Origin: a virus
Virus record (IMG/VR): IMGVR_UViG_3300013128_000004
Coordinates: 1-46,152 of that record
Length of the DNA: 46,152 bases
Reading direction: 5' to 3' (one strand)
Numbering within the stretch: the stretch's first letter is position 1; each line of letters starts with the position of its first letter. The notes below the pieces were generated by a model, which did no database searches, had not been told where the DNA came from, and was given only the letters and a program-made list of their open reading frames with translations. Shown here in pieces: positions 8,644 through 16,294 of this stretch. The translations under genes were made by a program, and so were the position numbers.

Positions 8644-9298
8644 CTTTTACTCTCCTTTTAATCTTTTCAAAATCATAAAATAGCTCATTCTCTCGATATA
8701 TGATTCCAGAGTACTCTGTTACTCCTTTTTTCATACCTCTTGAGAACGTATGCTTTCCAGAAAAAACATCTCTCTCATAATCTCCAAGTTGCTCTTCGGA
8801 GAGTGTTTTATCTATAAACCACTGTTTAAATCTTCTTCCAAAATACCCAGCCCAATAAGCATCAGCTGTATCTTCTGGTAACTTTTTACCTTGAAGATTT
8901 AAAGCAGTCTTAGCTTTGTCTATCATTTGAGGCTTGTGGATTTCATGAACCTTATTATCTGGGAAGACCAGCTTTTTCAGCTGCTGAGGAGGGAAGTATA
9001 CAATATAGATTCCTTCTTCCATATACATACGATGAAGGAATTGATTCAAAGCGAATAGTATTTCAGTACTGAATGCTTCGTAGAAGGGTGCTTCTGCGCC
9101 TATAAACTTTATATTGTACTCTTTGAGCTTACTTCTTACTTGCTCTGTTTGCTTGATTAATCTTTCAAGCAAAATACCATCAGTAGGATCGGTTCTAAGT
9201 AGACCCTTATCTTCTACAATGTTTACTGGCTTATCCAGATCCATTACCACAAAACCCGACTTCTTTAAAGACGGGTCAAGTCCTAAAATATATGACAT
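8606..9298 (-). CDS. RuvC-like RNase H-fold nuclease (Holliday junction resolvase type)
   Basis: 230 residues. The RNase H-fold start ILGLDPSLKKSGF carries D8. GAEAPFYE (E69) and EDTADAYWAG (D143/D146) give the remaining acidic residues, spaced as in RuvC. The C-terminal ~60 residues are an extra basic/acidic tail. The likely role is cutting branched DNA before packaging or during repair, next to RecA. The gene lies directly after an intrinsic terminator (9309-9342), with GAGG between terminator and ATG. Confidence 0.8.
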   Translation of the reverse strand: MSYILGLDPSLKKSGFVVMDLDKPVNIVEDKGLLRTDPTDGILLERLIKQTEQVRSKLKEYNIKFIGAEAPFYEAFSTEILFALNQFLHRMYMEEGIYIVYFPPQQLKKLVFPDNKVHEIHKPQMIDKAKTALNLQGKKLPEDTADAYWAGYFGRRFKQWFIDKTLSEEQLGDYERDVFSGKHTFSRGMKKGVTEYSGIIYRENELFYDFEKIKRRVKDGELQKETEEDD

Positions 9299-9308
9299 AC
9301 TGCCTCAC

Positions 9309-9342
9309 AAAAAGGGTGTGGTGCTTTTGTAACACCACACCC
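9309..9342 (-). terminator. rho-independent terminator after the SSB-like gene
   Basis: On the minus strand a perfect 10-bp stem (GGGTGTGGTG, 9342-9333; CACCACACCC, 9323-9314) has a 9-base loop and is followed by five T residues (9313-9309). It lies between the SSB-like stop (9357) and the RuvC-like start (9298), so it should cut transcription inside the operon, reducing RuvC/RecA expression unless read through. Confidence 0.85.
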
Positions 9343-9356
9343 CTCCACATTAATGG

Positions 9357-10016
9357 TTATACACCTTGGAGAACGTCATCAAGCTGGACGTTTGTGGCAG
9401 CATCCTCTGAACCTGGGGCATCGATCCCAAGACGCTCACGGATTTCTTCCAGTGAGAGGTCTGAAGCGAGACTCTTCTCCATACGGGCGAAGATATCATC
9501 GGCTTCCTTGAGAATCTTTTCCTCAAGTTCCTTCTTTGCACGCCAGTAACTTGAGTTGCAACCATTAACAATGAGGTTCTGATACTCTTCATTGTCACAA
9601 GTCACGTTGATGTCGTGGTCCTTAAGTGAAAATTCCTGGTCAATAGTCATCATCTGCTGAAAAACTTTTTCTCCGAAAACCCACGGAACAATCTCATATC
9701 CTGAAAGCTTATCTTTGAGTTTTCCGGTAGCTTCATCTTTCACCTTGGTGATTTCATAGATCACAAGGACCCCACCGAGTCTCCAACGGGGAACATTACC
9801 CTGGTAACTCTGTGTGCAGCAGATAGCTTTTTCTTGTTTGGTGCTCTTGCAGATAAAGTAACGGTCTTTGAAGTGGACTCTTGCTCCCTTGAAAGGATCA
9901 GTACCTTCCTTGAAAACGATACCACAACGAAGGGTCTTTCCCTGTTTGAACTTGTGCCCTCTGAATGACTGGGGCTTAATGTCGACTCTGTTTAGTCCAA
10001 TGCTCTCTAAAGCCAT
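9357..10016 (-). CDS. possible ssDNA-binding protein (gp32-like)
   Basis: 219 residues. Not firmly recognised. The N-terminal ~130 residues are beta-rich with a C-x-S-T-K-Q-E-K-A-I-C-C cysteine group (~56-67). A W-V-F-G-E-K-V-F-Q-Q-M segment follows, as after the OB core in T4 gp32-like proteins. The C-terminus is acidic (SLASDLSLEE, then DAPGSEDAATN and VQLDDVLQG), as in most SSBs. It is encoded beside RecA, HU-like and RecD2 and is followed by a terminator that would favour high expression. RBS AAGGAG seven bases before ATG. A short stem-loop lies in its leader (10035-10056). The alternative is an unrelated replication protein. Confidence 0.45.
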   Translation of the reverse strand: MALESIGLNRVDIKPQSFRGHKFKQGKTLRCGIVFKEGTDPFKGARVHFKDRYFICKSTKQEKAICCTQSYQGNVPRWRLGGVLVIYEITKVKDEATGKLKDKLSGYEIVPWVFGEKVFQQMMTIDQEFSLKDHDINVTCDNEEYQNLIVNGCNSSYWRAKKELEEKILKEADDIFARMEKSLASDLSLEEIRERLGIDAPGSEDAATNVQLDDVLQGV

Positions 10017-10065
10017 GATCTGTCTCCTTGAATTGAAGTTAGGCGTATCTCTCTACGAGAAACGA

Positions 10066-10386
10066 TTAAAGAAACTGTTCGATAAAATCTCCAGGTCTGT
10101 ATACTATCCTACGAGTATTGATGTCCTTAGTAGTCATAGTTTCTGATTTTTTGTCATAAACTTTTTTCTTTCCTTGGACTTCTTTGACTCGAATAGTACC
10201 AAACCCCGCTAACAAATTGACTTTTTTCTCTCTAAGTATTTTGTAGAAAAGCTCGTGTACCAATTTTTTGTATAGCTTTCTCTTTAGCTCTTTAGTACCA
10301 GCCTTCTTCAGTAATCCAGGGTCTACTTTTTCTGATAGTACTGAGATTACTGTTTGCATGATTGTTTCTTCGACATCCATGTTCAC
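10066..10386 (-). CDS. HU/IHF-like DNA-bending protein
   Basis: 106 residues. The C-terminal ~65 residues fit the HU fold: helix, then NLLAGFGTIRVKE (compare V-x-L-x-G-F-G-T-F-x-V), a beta arm rich in Lys, and RRIVYRPGDFIEQF where HU has P-x-F-K-P-G-K-x-L. The usual arm Asn-Pro is not evident. The start is GTG at 10386, which overlaps the upstream stop as GTGA, or ATG at 10380. Neither has a strong RBS, so translational coupling is likely. Probably shapes or compacts phage DNA. Confidence 0.75.
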   Translation of the reverse strand: MNMDVEETIMQTVISVLSEKVDPGLLKKAGTKELKRKLYKKLVHELFYKILREKKVNLLAGFGTIRVKEVQGKKKVYDKKSETMTTKDINTRRIVYRPGDFIEQFL

Positions 10387-11561
10387 AGGTTTTCTAGTAA
10401 ATCATCCAAGTCTATCCCAGAATCCGATACAGAGGCCGAATCTTCTTTAACTGGTTCTTTCGTACTCTGCGACTTCGTTGGCGCAGTTTTCTCTGAGGCT
10501 TTCTCTTTCTTAGGCTCTGCTACAACTTCCGCCTTCGTCTCCGAAGCATCCGAAGAAGTTTTCACATCTTCCTGAGAAAGGCCACCATCCTCATCAAGAA
10601 CACTCAATATGTCTGAGATGGAATCACCCTTCTCACCAGAATCTTCTTCATCTTCCGTTGCTATTGAAGTAGCAACTGTAGAAGACTCTTCTTCCTCAAC
10701 TTCTACTGCCGTAGAAGCTTTCAGAGTAGAAACTCCTGGTAAGTCGTCTAACCCATCCATGAGCGGTGACATATCTATGTCCTCAGATGGCTCGGATTTT
10801 CCTGATGCGCTCACATCAGAAAGACCCTCAATTTCGATATCTTCCGCAGTGCTTTGTACTTGTCCCAATTTGTTTGTCTCGGGAGCGTTTTCCTCTGCAC
10901 TACTTCCAATAACATCAATGATGTCCGCGTCTATATTATCTGATATTATATCTTCTGGTTTTGTAGACTCTTCAACAGTTTCTACATTATCCAGATCAAT
11001 CTCTTCATCAAGTTTTTCTTCTAATTTACTAAGCTCCCCAAGACTCCTTGCATATTCTTTGATAGTAGGGTCATCTGTAGGGAGTATGTTCAGCTTCAAT
11101 ATCTGAAGCTCAGTAAGTCTTGCTTGGGTTTTGATATCTGAGTTACGGGCGCGAAGAAGCTGTATATGAGTTCTAATCGTGGCTAAAACATTCTGAAAAT
11201 CTGCCACATCATTCTCAAGCTCTGATATTCTCTGGTTATTATCCTCATACATCTCATCAACAGCGGCTTCTCTTTCTTTAGCTGTTGTATACTTTTTTCT
11301 TATAGCTTCATTATTTACCAAAGCTTTCCTTTTTAGGATTTCAAGCTCTGCTTTCTCTATACTTAGATTCCTTTTAGCTACCGTGAGCGCTCTGGACTGG
11401 TTTATATATACCATCTGTACTTCGCTCATCTTTTTAGCACATTCCGTAAGTTTTCTATTGATATATGACGGAGAAGGATTGTCCAAATCTTCCAGCTGTA
11501 CATCTAATTTCAATAACTTATCGTATATGTCTGAGAAGTTCACTTTTGTAGTCTCTGCCAT
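10383..11561 (-). CDS. coiled-coil protein with long acidic tail; possible recombination mediator
   Basis: 392 residues in two parts. Residues 1-~165 are helical coiled coil. Residues ~180-392 are very acidic, Ser/Thr-rich and low in complexity, ending in a hydrophobic/acidic motif (GIDLDDLLENL). No family is recognised with certainty. Position between RecD2 and HU/SSB/RecA, and a helix pattern with REAAVDEMYEDNNQ, recall UvsY-like mediators; that is inference from context. RBS AAGGA; its own promoter is at 11617-11645. Confidence 0.6.
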   Translation of the reverse strand: MAETTKVNFSDIYDKLLKLDVQLEDLDNPSPSYINRKLTECAKKMSEVQMVYINQSRALTVAKRNLSIEKAELEILKRKALVNNEAIRKKYTTAKEREAAVDEMYEDNNQRISELENDVADFQNVLATIRTHIQLLRARNSDIKTQARLTELQILKLNILPTDDPTIKEYARSLGELSKLEEKLDEEIDLDNVETVEESTKPEDIISDNIDADIIDVIGSSAEENAPETNKLGQVQSTAEDIEIEGLSDVSASGKSEPSEDIDMSPLMDGLDDLPGVSTLKASTAVEVEEEESSTVATSIATEDEEDSGEKGDSISDILSVLDEDGGLSQEDVKTSSDASETKAEVVAEPKKEKASEKTAPTKSQSTKEPVKEDSASVSDSGIDLDDLLENL

Positions 11562-11616
11562 AATATCACATCCTTAATCTCAAGTAAAAGAGGTTTGAAA
11601 TATCTCTATTCGAGTT

Positions 11617-11645
11617 AATGTAATAAATTGTTCTGCGTTTTTAAA
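11617..11645 (-). promoter_or_regulatory. phage promoter, TTTAAA-N17-TACATT class
   Basis: On the minus strand TTTAAA (11645-11640), 17 bp with GAACAATTTAT, then TACATT (11622-11617). It lies in the 94-bp gap before the coiled-coil/HU/SSB genes, about 50 bp upstream of the ATG. Confidence 0.6.
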
Positions 11646-11655
11646 GTAACTATGA

Positions 11656-12030
11656 TTATTTTTTTAGCCTTGTCATTTCAAAGGGAGGCTTCACTCTTTC
11701 GTTGAAGCTATTAAGGAACTGCACAGTTTCCTCATCGTCTATATCTCCCCAGAAAAAGATAGTTCGTATCTTAGTGGGGATAAGAAGACGTAGTTCGTCT
11801 ATGTGCGGGAAATAAGATAGAAAGATAGAATTCGGGCTACCATCAAGATGCTGAAGTGCCATCAGTACCGGATACTGATAGTAATCTTCAAGTATAGCCA
11901 GATTATAACCTATGGATATTAACTGTTCGCTGTCTCCAATGACAATAGCTGCTTTAGGTTCTCTACATTCTGATAAGCTTCTGCATTGGAGTACAAGGTC
12001 CGCAAAGAGGTTCCTTCTTTTTTCATCCAT
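11656..12030 (-). CDS. deaminase-fold protein lacking catalytic motifs
   Basis: 124 residues. The first 45 residues read like dCMP/cytidine deaminases (S-L-S-E-C-R-x-P-K-A-A-I-V-I ... LISIGYN, 39-43). Where the family has the zinc ligand and catalytic glutamate (H/C-A-E) this protein has LMALQHL (56-62). Where it has P-C-x-x-C it has FPHIDEL (74-80). The predicted sheet order is kept. It is therefore probably a non-catalytic deaminase-fold protein, perhaps nucleotide-binding or regulatory. It starts inside the recD2 gene in another frame (112-base overlap) with AGAGGA seven bases before the ATG. Confidence 0.55.
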   Translation of the reverse strand: MDEKRRNLFADLVLQCRSLSECREPKAAIVIGDSEQLISIGYNLAILEDYYQYPVLMALQHLDGSPNSIFLSYFPHIDELRLLIPTKIRTIFFWGDIDDEETVQFLNSFNERVKPPFEMTRLKK

Positions 12031-14207
12031 TGATTGATCCTCTGCCCAAAAAGGGTGTTTCTTTTCTGTATTCGATCATTTTCTATAGCATCTATTAAGG
12101 CTGACCCTTGACCTATCACAAATACTTTCTTTTTTGCTCTAGTTATAGCTGTGTACAAAAGATTGCGCTGTAATATTTTACTACCATGTGCTTTTACTAT
12201 AGGTAGAATAACTAAAGGATACTCTTGTCCTTGACTTTTGTGACAACTTATACTGTACGCTAACTTTAACATATCATCAGCTATTTTAATTGGTATGTCT
12301 ACTCTTCTACGTGACCCGTTAAAATCATCTATCTCTATCACTGCTTCTGTGCTAGTAATATTAGCTACTTTACCTATATCCCCGTTATATACATCAAGGT
12401 CATAGTTATTCTTTTTTATAATTACACGATCACCTCTTCGAATAGTCCCACTTAAGAGGTGCAGTTCTTTTTCGGAACCTGGGGGATTCAAAACGGCCTG
12501 CAAAGCCGTATTAAGTGAGTCTACACTTAAAGGTCCAGAATTCCTCGGGGTGATAATCTGGAAAAGAGTAGGCTGATCTTTAGTCTTATTCATCTCTTTA
12601 ATATTTTTTGCAAAATCTACAATGGTCTTTTCTATCCTATCTAAATTAGAATCTCTAATAAACCATATATCTGAGCCTTTTTCACTTTTGAAGAGGCTAA
12701 GGTCTGTATCTCCATCTCTTATTTTTTTTGCGGCTTTAATAATATCTGACTGCTCCTCCTGACGAAAAATCTGAGTAAGCCTTACTGTATGTATGCTTCC
12801 GCATTCTATAAGCTCTCGCAAAACGCTCCCAGGGCCTACAGAAGGTAACTGGTCGTTATCTCCTACAAAAACAAGTTTTGTGTGGGAATAAAGTGAGGAG
12901 ATTAACCGATAAAAAACTTCTTGGTCTACCATTGATATTTCATCTAGAATTATAACTTGGGTAGAGTATTTGTTTAAAGCATTATAGGACCACTCTTCCC
13001 CTTTATATCCTAATCTTCTATGAATAGTATAAGCTTCAGTCCCTGTGGTGCTTGCTAATTTTTTTGCTGAGATACCAGTTGGGGTGAGTAGCTCAAAAGA
13101 AATATTCTTTTGCTTCATAATCTCAACAAAAGCTTTAGTGGTCTGAGTTTTTCCCGTCCCCGGTCCTCCCGTTAGGATGGTAATTTTATTGTTTACAAAA
13201 GAAAATATAGCATCCTTCTGCTCAGCACTTAAGTTTATTTTATTACTAAGCTCATACTTTCTTATAAATTCTTCCGCATCAAATCCTGTGAAGTTACAGA
13301 TATCTTTACTCTCTAATATCTTATTTATTAATCTGGCGCTTTCATTCTCATAAAAAAAGGAACTTAGCTCATAATATCTATCCCCATCTTGATAGATAAA
13401 TCCGTCTTGTATGAGCTTTGCCAGATGAGTCTCTATGTCCTCAAATTTTACACTGGTAGGACTAAAAGGTTGTTGGGTTAGTTTGTTATATTCGTTGAAT
13501 ATGGCAATAAGTTCTGCACCATTTAAGAAAAGATGCCCTGATTGTAGACATCCTTTTAAAGTATAAAGTATGAAATAGCGATATCTTAGAGGATCTTGAG
13601 GAGACATCCCAAGTTTATTAGCAAGGAAGTCGCAGGTACTGAAACCAAACCCCTCAAAGCTTAATAGGAAGGGATTCTGCTTTATAACCATTTCAGCATT
13701 GTAACTGTACCGGGAGACTATCTTATTAATCTTGTAGGGGGATAGACCCAAAGAGTGTAAAAAAATCTTTACGTCTTTGAGTTCTTTGTTTTCTTTCCAA
13801 GCTTCAACGAGACTTTTTACAATGGACTCTCCAATACCATCTAACTCCAGAAGCTTCTCTGGCTCATGGTATATAATATGATCGAGATCTTTACCTTCAA
13901 AGTGTTCGGCTATTTGATAAGCGCGTTCAGGTCCTATCCATTTGGCAATAGACTGCAAAAAGAGGACAAGGCCATTTTTTGATTTATCGTGAGAGAACGC
14001 AAAAGACTGAGCACGAAAACTGGTTCCATACTTAGGATGACTTTTATAATCACCGTGAGCTTCAACAACGGCCCCCATAAGTAGATTGGGGACTTCTGCC
14101 TGGACTGTAATGCAAGATTTATCCTTTTGTCGGATCGTAAAAATCTTGAAGTTACTGTTTGGGTCCTGGAACTTTATATGTTCTACTTTTCCTATAACTG
14201 TTTCCAT
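11919..14207 (-). CDS. recD2: RecD2-like SF1B DNA helicase
   Basis: 762 residues. An N-terminal OB/HhH part includes the hairpin LDGIGESIV (~122-130) typical of RecD2. The SF1B motor has motif I GGPGTGKTQ (~347-355), motif II ILDEISMVD, motif III FVGDNDQLPSVGPG, motif IV-type RLTQIFRQ, motif V/VI SCHKSQGQEYP and LLYTAITRAKKKV. It should move 5'-3' on ssDNA. The last ~37 residues run past the normal family end and are encoded over the deaminase-fold gene, so they are probably unstructured. Its start forms a TAATG junction with the upstream membrane-protein gene. Confidence 0.92.
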   Translation of the reverse strand: METVIGKVEHIKFQDPNSNFKIFTIRQKDKSCITVQAEVPNLLMGAVVEAHGDYKSHPKYGTSFRAQSFAFSHDKSKNGLVLFLQSIAKWIGPERAYQIAEHFEGKDLDHIIYHEPEKLLELDGIGESIVKSLVEAWKENKELKDVKIFLHSLGLSPYKINKIVSRYSYNAEMVIKQNPFLLSFEGFGFSTCDFLANKLGMSPQDPLRYRYFILYTLKGCLQSGHLFLNGAELIAIFNEYNKLTQQPFSPTSVKFEDIETHLAKLIQDGFIYQDGDRYYELSSFFYENESARLINKILESKDICNFTGFDAEEFIRKYELSNKINLSAEQKDAIFSFVNNKITILTGGPGTGKTQTTKAFVEIMKQKNISFELLTPTGISAKKLASTTGTEAYTIHRRLGYKGEEWSYNALNKYSTQVIILDEISMVDQEVFYRLISSLYSHTKLVFVGDNDQLPSVGPGSVLRELIECGSIHTVRLTQIFRQEEQSDIIKAAKKIRDGDTDLSLFKSEKGSDIWFIRDSNLDRIEKTIVDFAKNIKEMNKTKDQPTLFQIITPRNSGPLSVDSLNTALQAVLNPPGSEKELHLLSGTIRRGDRVIIKKNNYDLDVYNGDIGKVANITSTEAVIEIDDFNGSRRRVDIPIKIADDMLKLAYSISCHKSQGQEYPLVILPIVKAHGSKILQRNLLYTAITRAKKKVFVIGQGSALIDAIENDRIQKRNTLFGQRINQWMKKEGTSLRTLYSNAEAYQNVENLKQLLSLETANS

Positions 14208-14434
14208 TAAGTACTCTTCTTCTTGAATAAAAGGTCTAGTCCTGATTTAGCCATCAAGACTAATAGGGCTATCAGAAACAAGCATGCGAAACCTACAAGA
14301 ATACCTGCTGCAGAACTAACTACAGTATAAATAATAGACTGTATAAGACTCCCAGTTGGGGAGAACATAAACAGAAGTATTGATACTATAAAGATAGGTA
14401 GCAGTAGTGAAAGCGACGGAATGATCTTTTTCAT
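14207..14434 (-). CDS. small two-helix membrane protein
   Basis: 75 residues from ATG 14434 (AAAGGA four bases upstream); a longer GTG start at 14464 is possible, but its RBS would touch the start codon. Two hydrophobic helices (~6-26 and ~34-60) are joined by a short polar turn (SPTGS), with a basic C-terminal tail (KKKS). It should sit in the host inner membrane. Function unknown. Its stop overlaps the recD2 start. Confidence 0.65.
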   Translation of the reverse strand: MKKIIPSLSLLLPIFIVSILLFMFSPTGSLIQSIIYTVVSSAAGILVGFACLFLIALLVLMAKSGLDLLFKKKST

Positions 14435-14502
14435 TATGTCCTTTATAAAGGAATACCCATACACTCCTTAAAGAAATGCATGGGTTCCTGGATTTCTAAA
14501 GA

Positions 14503-15114
14503 TTAAACAATATACTTACGGTCTACTTTGACGATGATATATTCCCCATCCTTGTAGGTAGAGAACTTCATACCATCTGAGAAAGCCCGTCCAGCATTAA
14601 CTTCGAGAACAACAACCTCGTCATCCTCACGAGTTGCAAATTTCTTGGCAAAATCCTTTGCCATTTCAGTAGTCTCATAGAGTTTGATGTACTTCTTTGT
14701 ATGACTCTTGAGGCCGCTATCCCTCATACGCTCTGCAAGGTTCTTCAGAGTTCCGAAATAGAGAGTTTGGGGAGGTTGGACGTACTTAACGATTTTGTAC
14801 TTGATAAGGTCTTCGCCGTTAATGAGAATTTTCTGATCTCGGTCTTTGAAGTAGAGTTCTATAACATGATTTCGGTTGATGTAGGAAAGTTCTGAAAAGC
14901 GCCACTTCAGAAAAGCTACGATGTCATCTACCTTGGCAAATCCATCAGCATCCAAGTCAATCTGGAAATCACCTATCTTAATACTCCCTGCATTCTTTTC
15001 TGCAGCTTCCCGGAGCAAATCAATCACTGTTAGAAGTGCTCTCTTAAAGTCATTTACGTTCTTGTAGAACGTTGCTGGTGATTTCTTAAGGGTTTTCCGC
15101 ACAGGTGTAAACAT
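14503..15114 (-). CDS. Tpt1/KptA-like ART-fold protein (RNA 2'-phosphotransferase family, diverged)
   Basis: 203 residues from ATG 15114, with AAAGGGG seven bases upstream; the upstream ATG at 15132 has no RBS. The N-terminal half has the winged-helix-like segment LDADGFAKVDDIVAFL, matching Tpt1 L-x-x-D-x-x-G-W-A-x-V-D-x-L. The C-terminal ART part has PPQTLYFGT (usual L-Y-H-G-T), GLKSHTKKYIKLYET, an Ala-rich helix, then TREDDEVVVLEVNAG and DGMKF. Family members use NAD+ to remove RNA 2'-phosphates. The N-terminal Arg-His pair and the His of YHGT are absent, so activity may have changed, e.g. to ADP-ribosyl transfer or none. Confidence 0.5.
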   Translation of the reverse strand: MFTPVRKTLKKSPATFYKNVNDFKRALLTVIDLLREAAEKNAGSIKIGDFQIDLDADGFAKVDDIVAFLKWRFSELSYINRNHVIELYFKDRDQKILINGEDLIKYKIVKYVQPPQTLYFGTLKNLAERMRDSGLKSHTKKYIKLYETTEMAKDFAKKFATREDDEVVVLEVNAGRAFSDGMKFSTYKDGEYIIVKVDRKYIV

Positions 15115-15142
15115 ATCAATACCCCTTTCCATGTGTTATTTA

Positions 15143-15538
15143 CTAAGATTCTTGTTGTTTACGTATATCGGCTTGTTTGGTCTTATCATCTTCTGAATCG
15201 TTTTTCAAAACCTCCTCTCGTGCAATTAACCCATCAATTATGTAATTCAGGATATCATTAACGGACTTAACCTCACCTACCAAATGTTCTAAGAGCTTAA
15301 ATAGAGGATTCTCTTTATTCTCTAACAATTCCTTGATGTTTCTTTTATCAGCATTCATAATCGAATACAAAAGACCCATAACCTGCTCAGTAACTTTTGT
15401 ATTGAAATGAACCTTCTTATGAATAAAGACTTTCAAATCCCTAGAGATTCCCTCTAAAGAAAAAGTTACTGCTGCAGTCTTTAATCTCTCTTCATTGAAC
15501 TTCTCGAATTTTCTTTTAATATTTTCTGGTTCAGTCAT
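15143..15538 (-). CDS. hypothetical helical protein (131 aa)
   Basis: Charged, mainly alpha-helical protein without a recognised family. A helical pair around residues 45-75 (VTEQVMGLLYSIMNADKRN) and 80-105 is followed by an acidic/polar C-terminal tail. It is the first gene of the leftward operon, 44 bases downstream of the promoter at 15582-15610. RBS AAGGA seven bases before ATG. As the promoter-proximal gene it is expected early, but its role is unknown. Confidence 0.65.
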   Translation of the reverse strand: MTEPENIKRKFEKFNEERLKTAAVTFSLEGISRDLKVFIHKKVHFNTKVTEQVMGLLYSIMNADKRNIKELLENKENPLFKLLEHLVGEVKSVNDILNYIIDGLIAREEVLKNDSEDDKTKQADIRKQQES

Positions 15539-15581
15539 AGTAGTCCTTACGCTGTTAAGAGCTTTTCAGGTTCATGAGAAG

Positions 15582-15610
15582 AATATACTAATTGGTTCAA
15601 GTGTTTTAAA
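15582..15610 (-). promoter_or_regulatory. leftward phage promoter, TTTAAA-N17-TATATT class
   Basis: On the minus strand TTTAAA (15610-15605), a 17-bp spacer containing TTGAACCAATTAG, then TATATT (15587-15582). Eighteen of 22 bases from TGAACC onward match the rightward copy at 15845-15873, so the two operons share a divergent promoter pair. It drives the minus-strand replication/recombination genes. Confidence 0.75.
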
Positions 15611-15844
15611 GCTGACTGTAAGGAAAATAGGACAAGAGTTTGATATCTACTTTTTTATAAAGAATCGTTTTCATATTATAATTAAATAAAGATCTAAGAG
15701 TTTACTTCCTACGGAAGGAAACAGTAATAACCAAAAAGAACCCTATCAATCCTATTACTTGGATTGAGCTTGAAAGACAGAATTATTTAAAGAATTCTAA
15801 ATATATTCATAATCTCGTACTGAAAAAAACTTTATGCCAAGAAC
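15611..15844. other. non-coding control region between divergent promoters
   Basis: Very AT-rich stretch with no credible gene. It contains an AT run (15650-15690), a CTTCC-TAC-GGAAG hairpin (15706-15718), repeat copy 1 (15718-15767), and an AGAATT/AATTCT inverted repeat (15779-15798). The location between two divergent promoters is compatible with an operator or replication-origin region; nothing decides between them. Confidence 0.5.
15718..15767 (+). repeat. 50-bp hairpin/pseudoknot repeat, copy 1
   Basis: Matches copy 2 (16557-16606) at 47 of 50 positions. It contains a 7-bp stem TCAATCC (15746-15752) / GGATTGA (15761-15767) with loop TATTACTT. Loop bases ATTACT (15754-15759) are complementary to AGTAAT (15723-15728) upstream, so an H-type pseudoknot could form if transcribed. 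Two of the three differences fall outside the stem and one in the loop, so the stem and the pairing segment are unchanged. Weaker similarity continues ~20 bases upstream. Confidence 0.85.
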
Positions 15845-15873
15845 TTTAAAAAACCTGAACCAACAAGTATATT
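15845..15873 (+). promoter_or_regulatory. rightward phage promoter, TTTAAA-N17-TATATT class
   Basis: TTTAAA (15845-15850), a 17-bp spacer with TGAACCAACAAG, then TATATT (15868-15873). The start site would be near 15880, 24 bases before the next ATG. It is the mirror partner of the leftward promoter at 15582-15610 and probably drives the rightward early operon including the clamp-loader genes. Confidence 0.75.
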
Positions 15874-15903
15874 CTTTCAAGAACAGATTAGGAGGGATCA
15901 ATT

Positions 15904-16290
15904 ATGGACAGAATCATTACTATAGTTTCACCTGATAAGATTACTCCATCTATGTTCATAGACTTTTATGAGAAACTCTATGGAGATAACAAGATAGTCT
16001 TAGTTAGGGATATAAACTTTCTCTATTCTAAGCCTGTCCAGGAAATGATGTTTGTAGACGCTCTTAAAGAAGCTAAGGAAAAAGGTCTGAGTCTTATTGT
16101 GAAGTACACCGTTAAACCAAACACAGACCTGTCTAAGTACATGATTCCTATGTGTTTTCTTGATGATTCCGATCTCGTTATTAAGTTCGATATGTACTCG
16201 ACAAAACCAGAAGTTATCAAAGATCGTCAGGAGTCCACGGCTCTACTTGAAAAGTGGGAGGCAAATATTGCCTCCCTGAACCGAACGTAA
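15904..16290 (+). CDS. hypothetical alpha/beta protein (128 aa)
   Basis: First gene of the rightward operon, with a very strong RBS (AGGAGGGATCAATT before ATG). Alternating strands and helices: an N-terminal IITIVSPDKIT, a hydrophobic strand KIVLVRDINFLY, a helix VQEMMFVDALKEAKEKG, a strand LSLIVKYTV, and DDSDLVIKFDMY. The pattern is like a P-loop-less RecA/AAA-type core, but no P-loop or other motif is present. It sits between the two 50-bp repeat copies and just before the structured non-coding stretch. Function unknown; a regulator of the early region is possible. Confidence 0.65.
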   Translation: MDRIITIVSPDKITPSMFIDFYEKLYGDNKIVLVRDINFLYSKPVQEMMFVDALKEAKEKGLSLIVKYTVKPNTDLSKYMIPMCFLDDSDLVIKFDMYSTKPEVIKDRQESTALLEKWEANIASLNRT

Positions 16291-16294
16291 ATAA

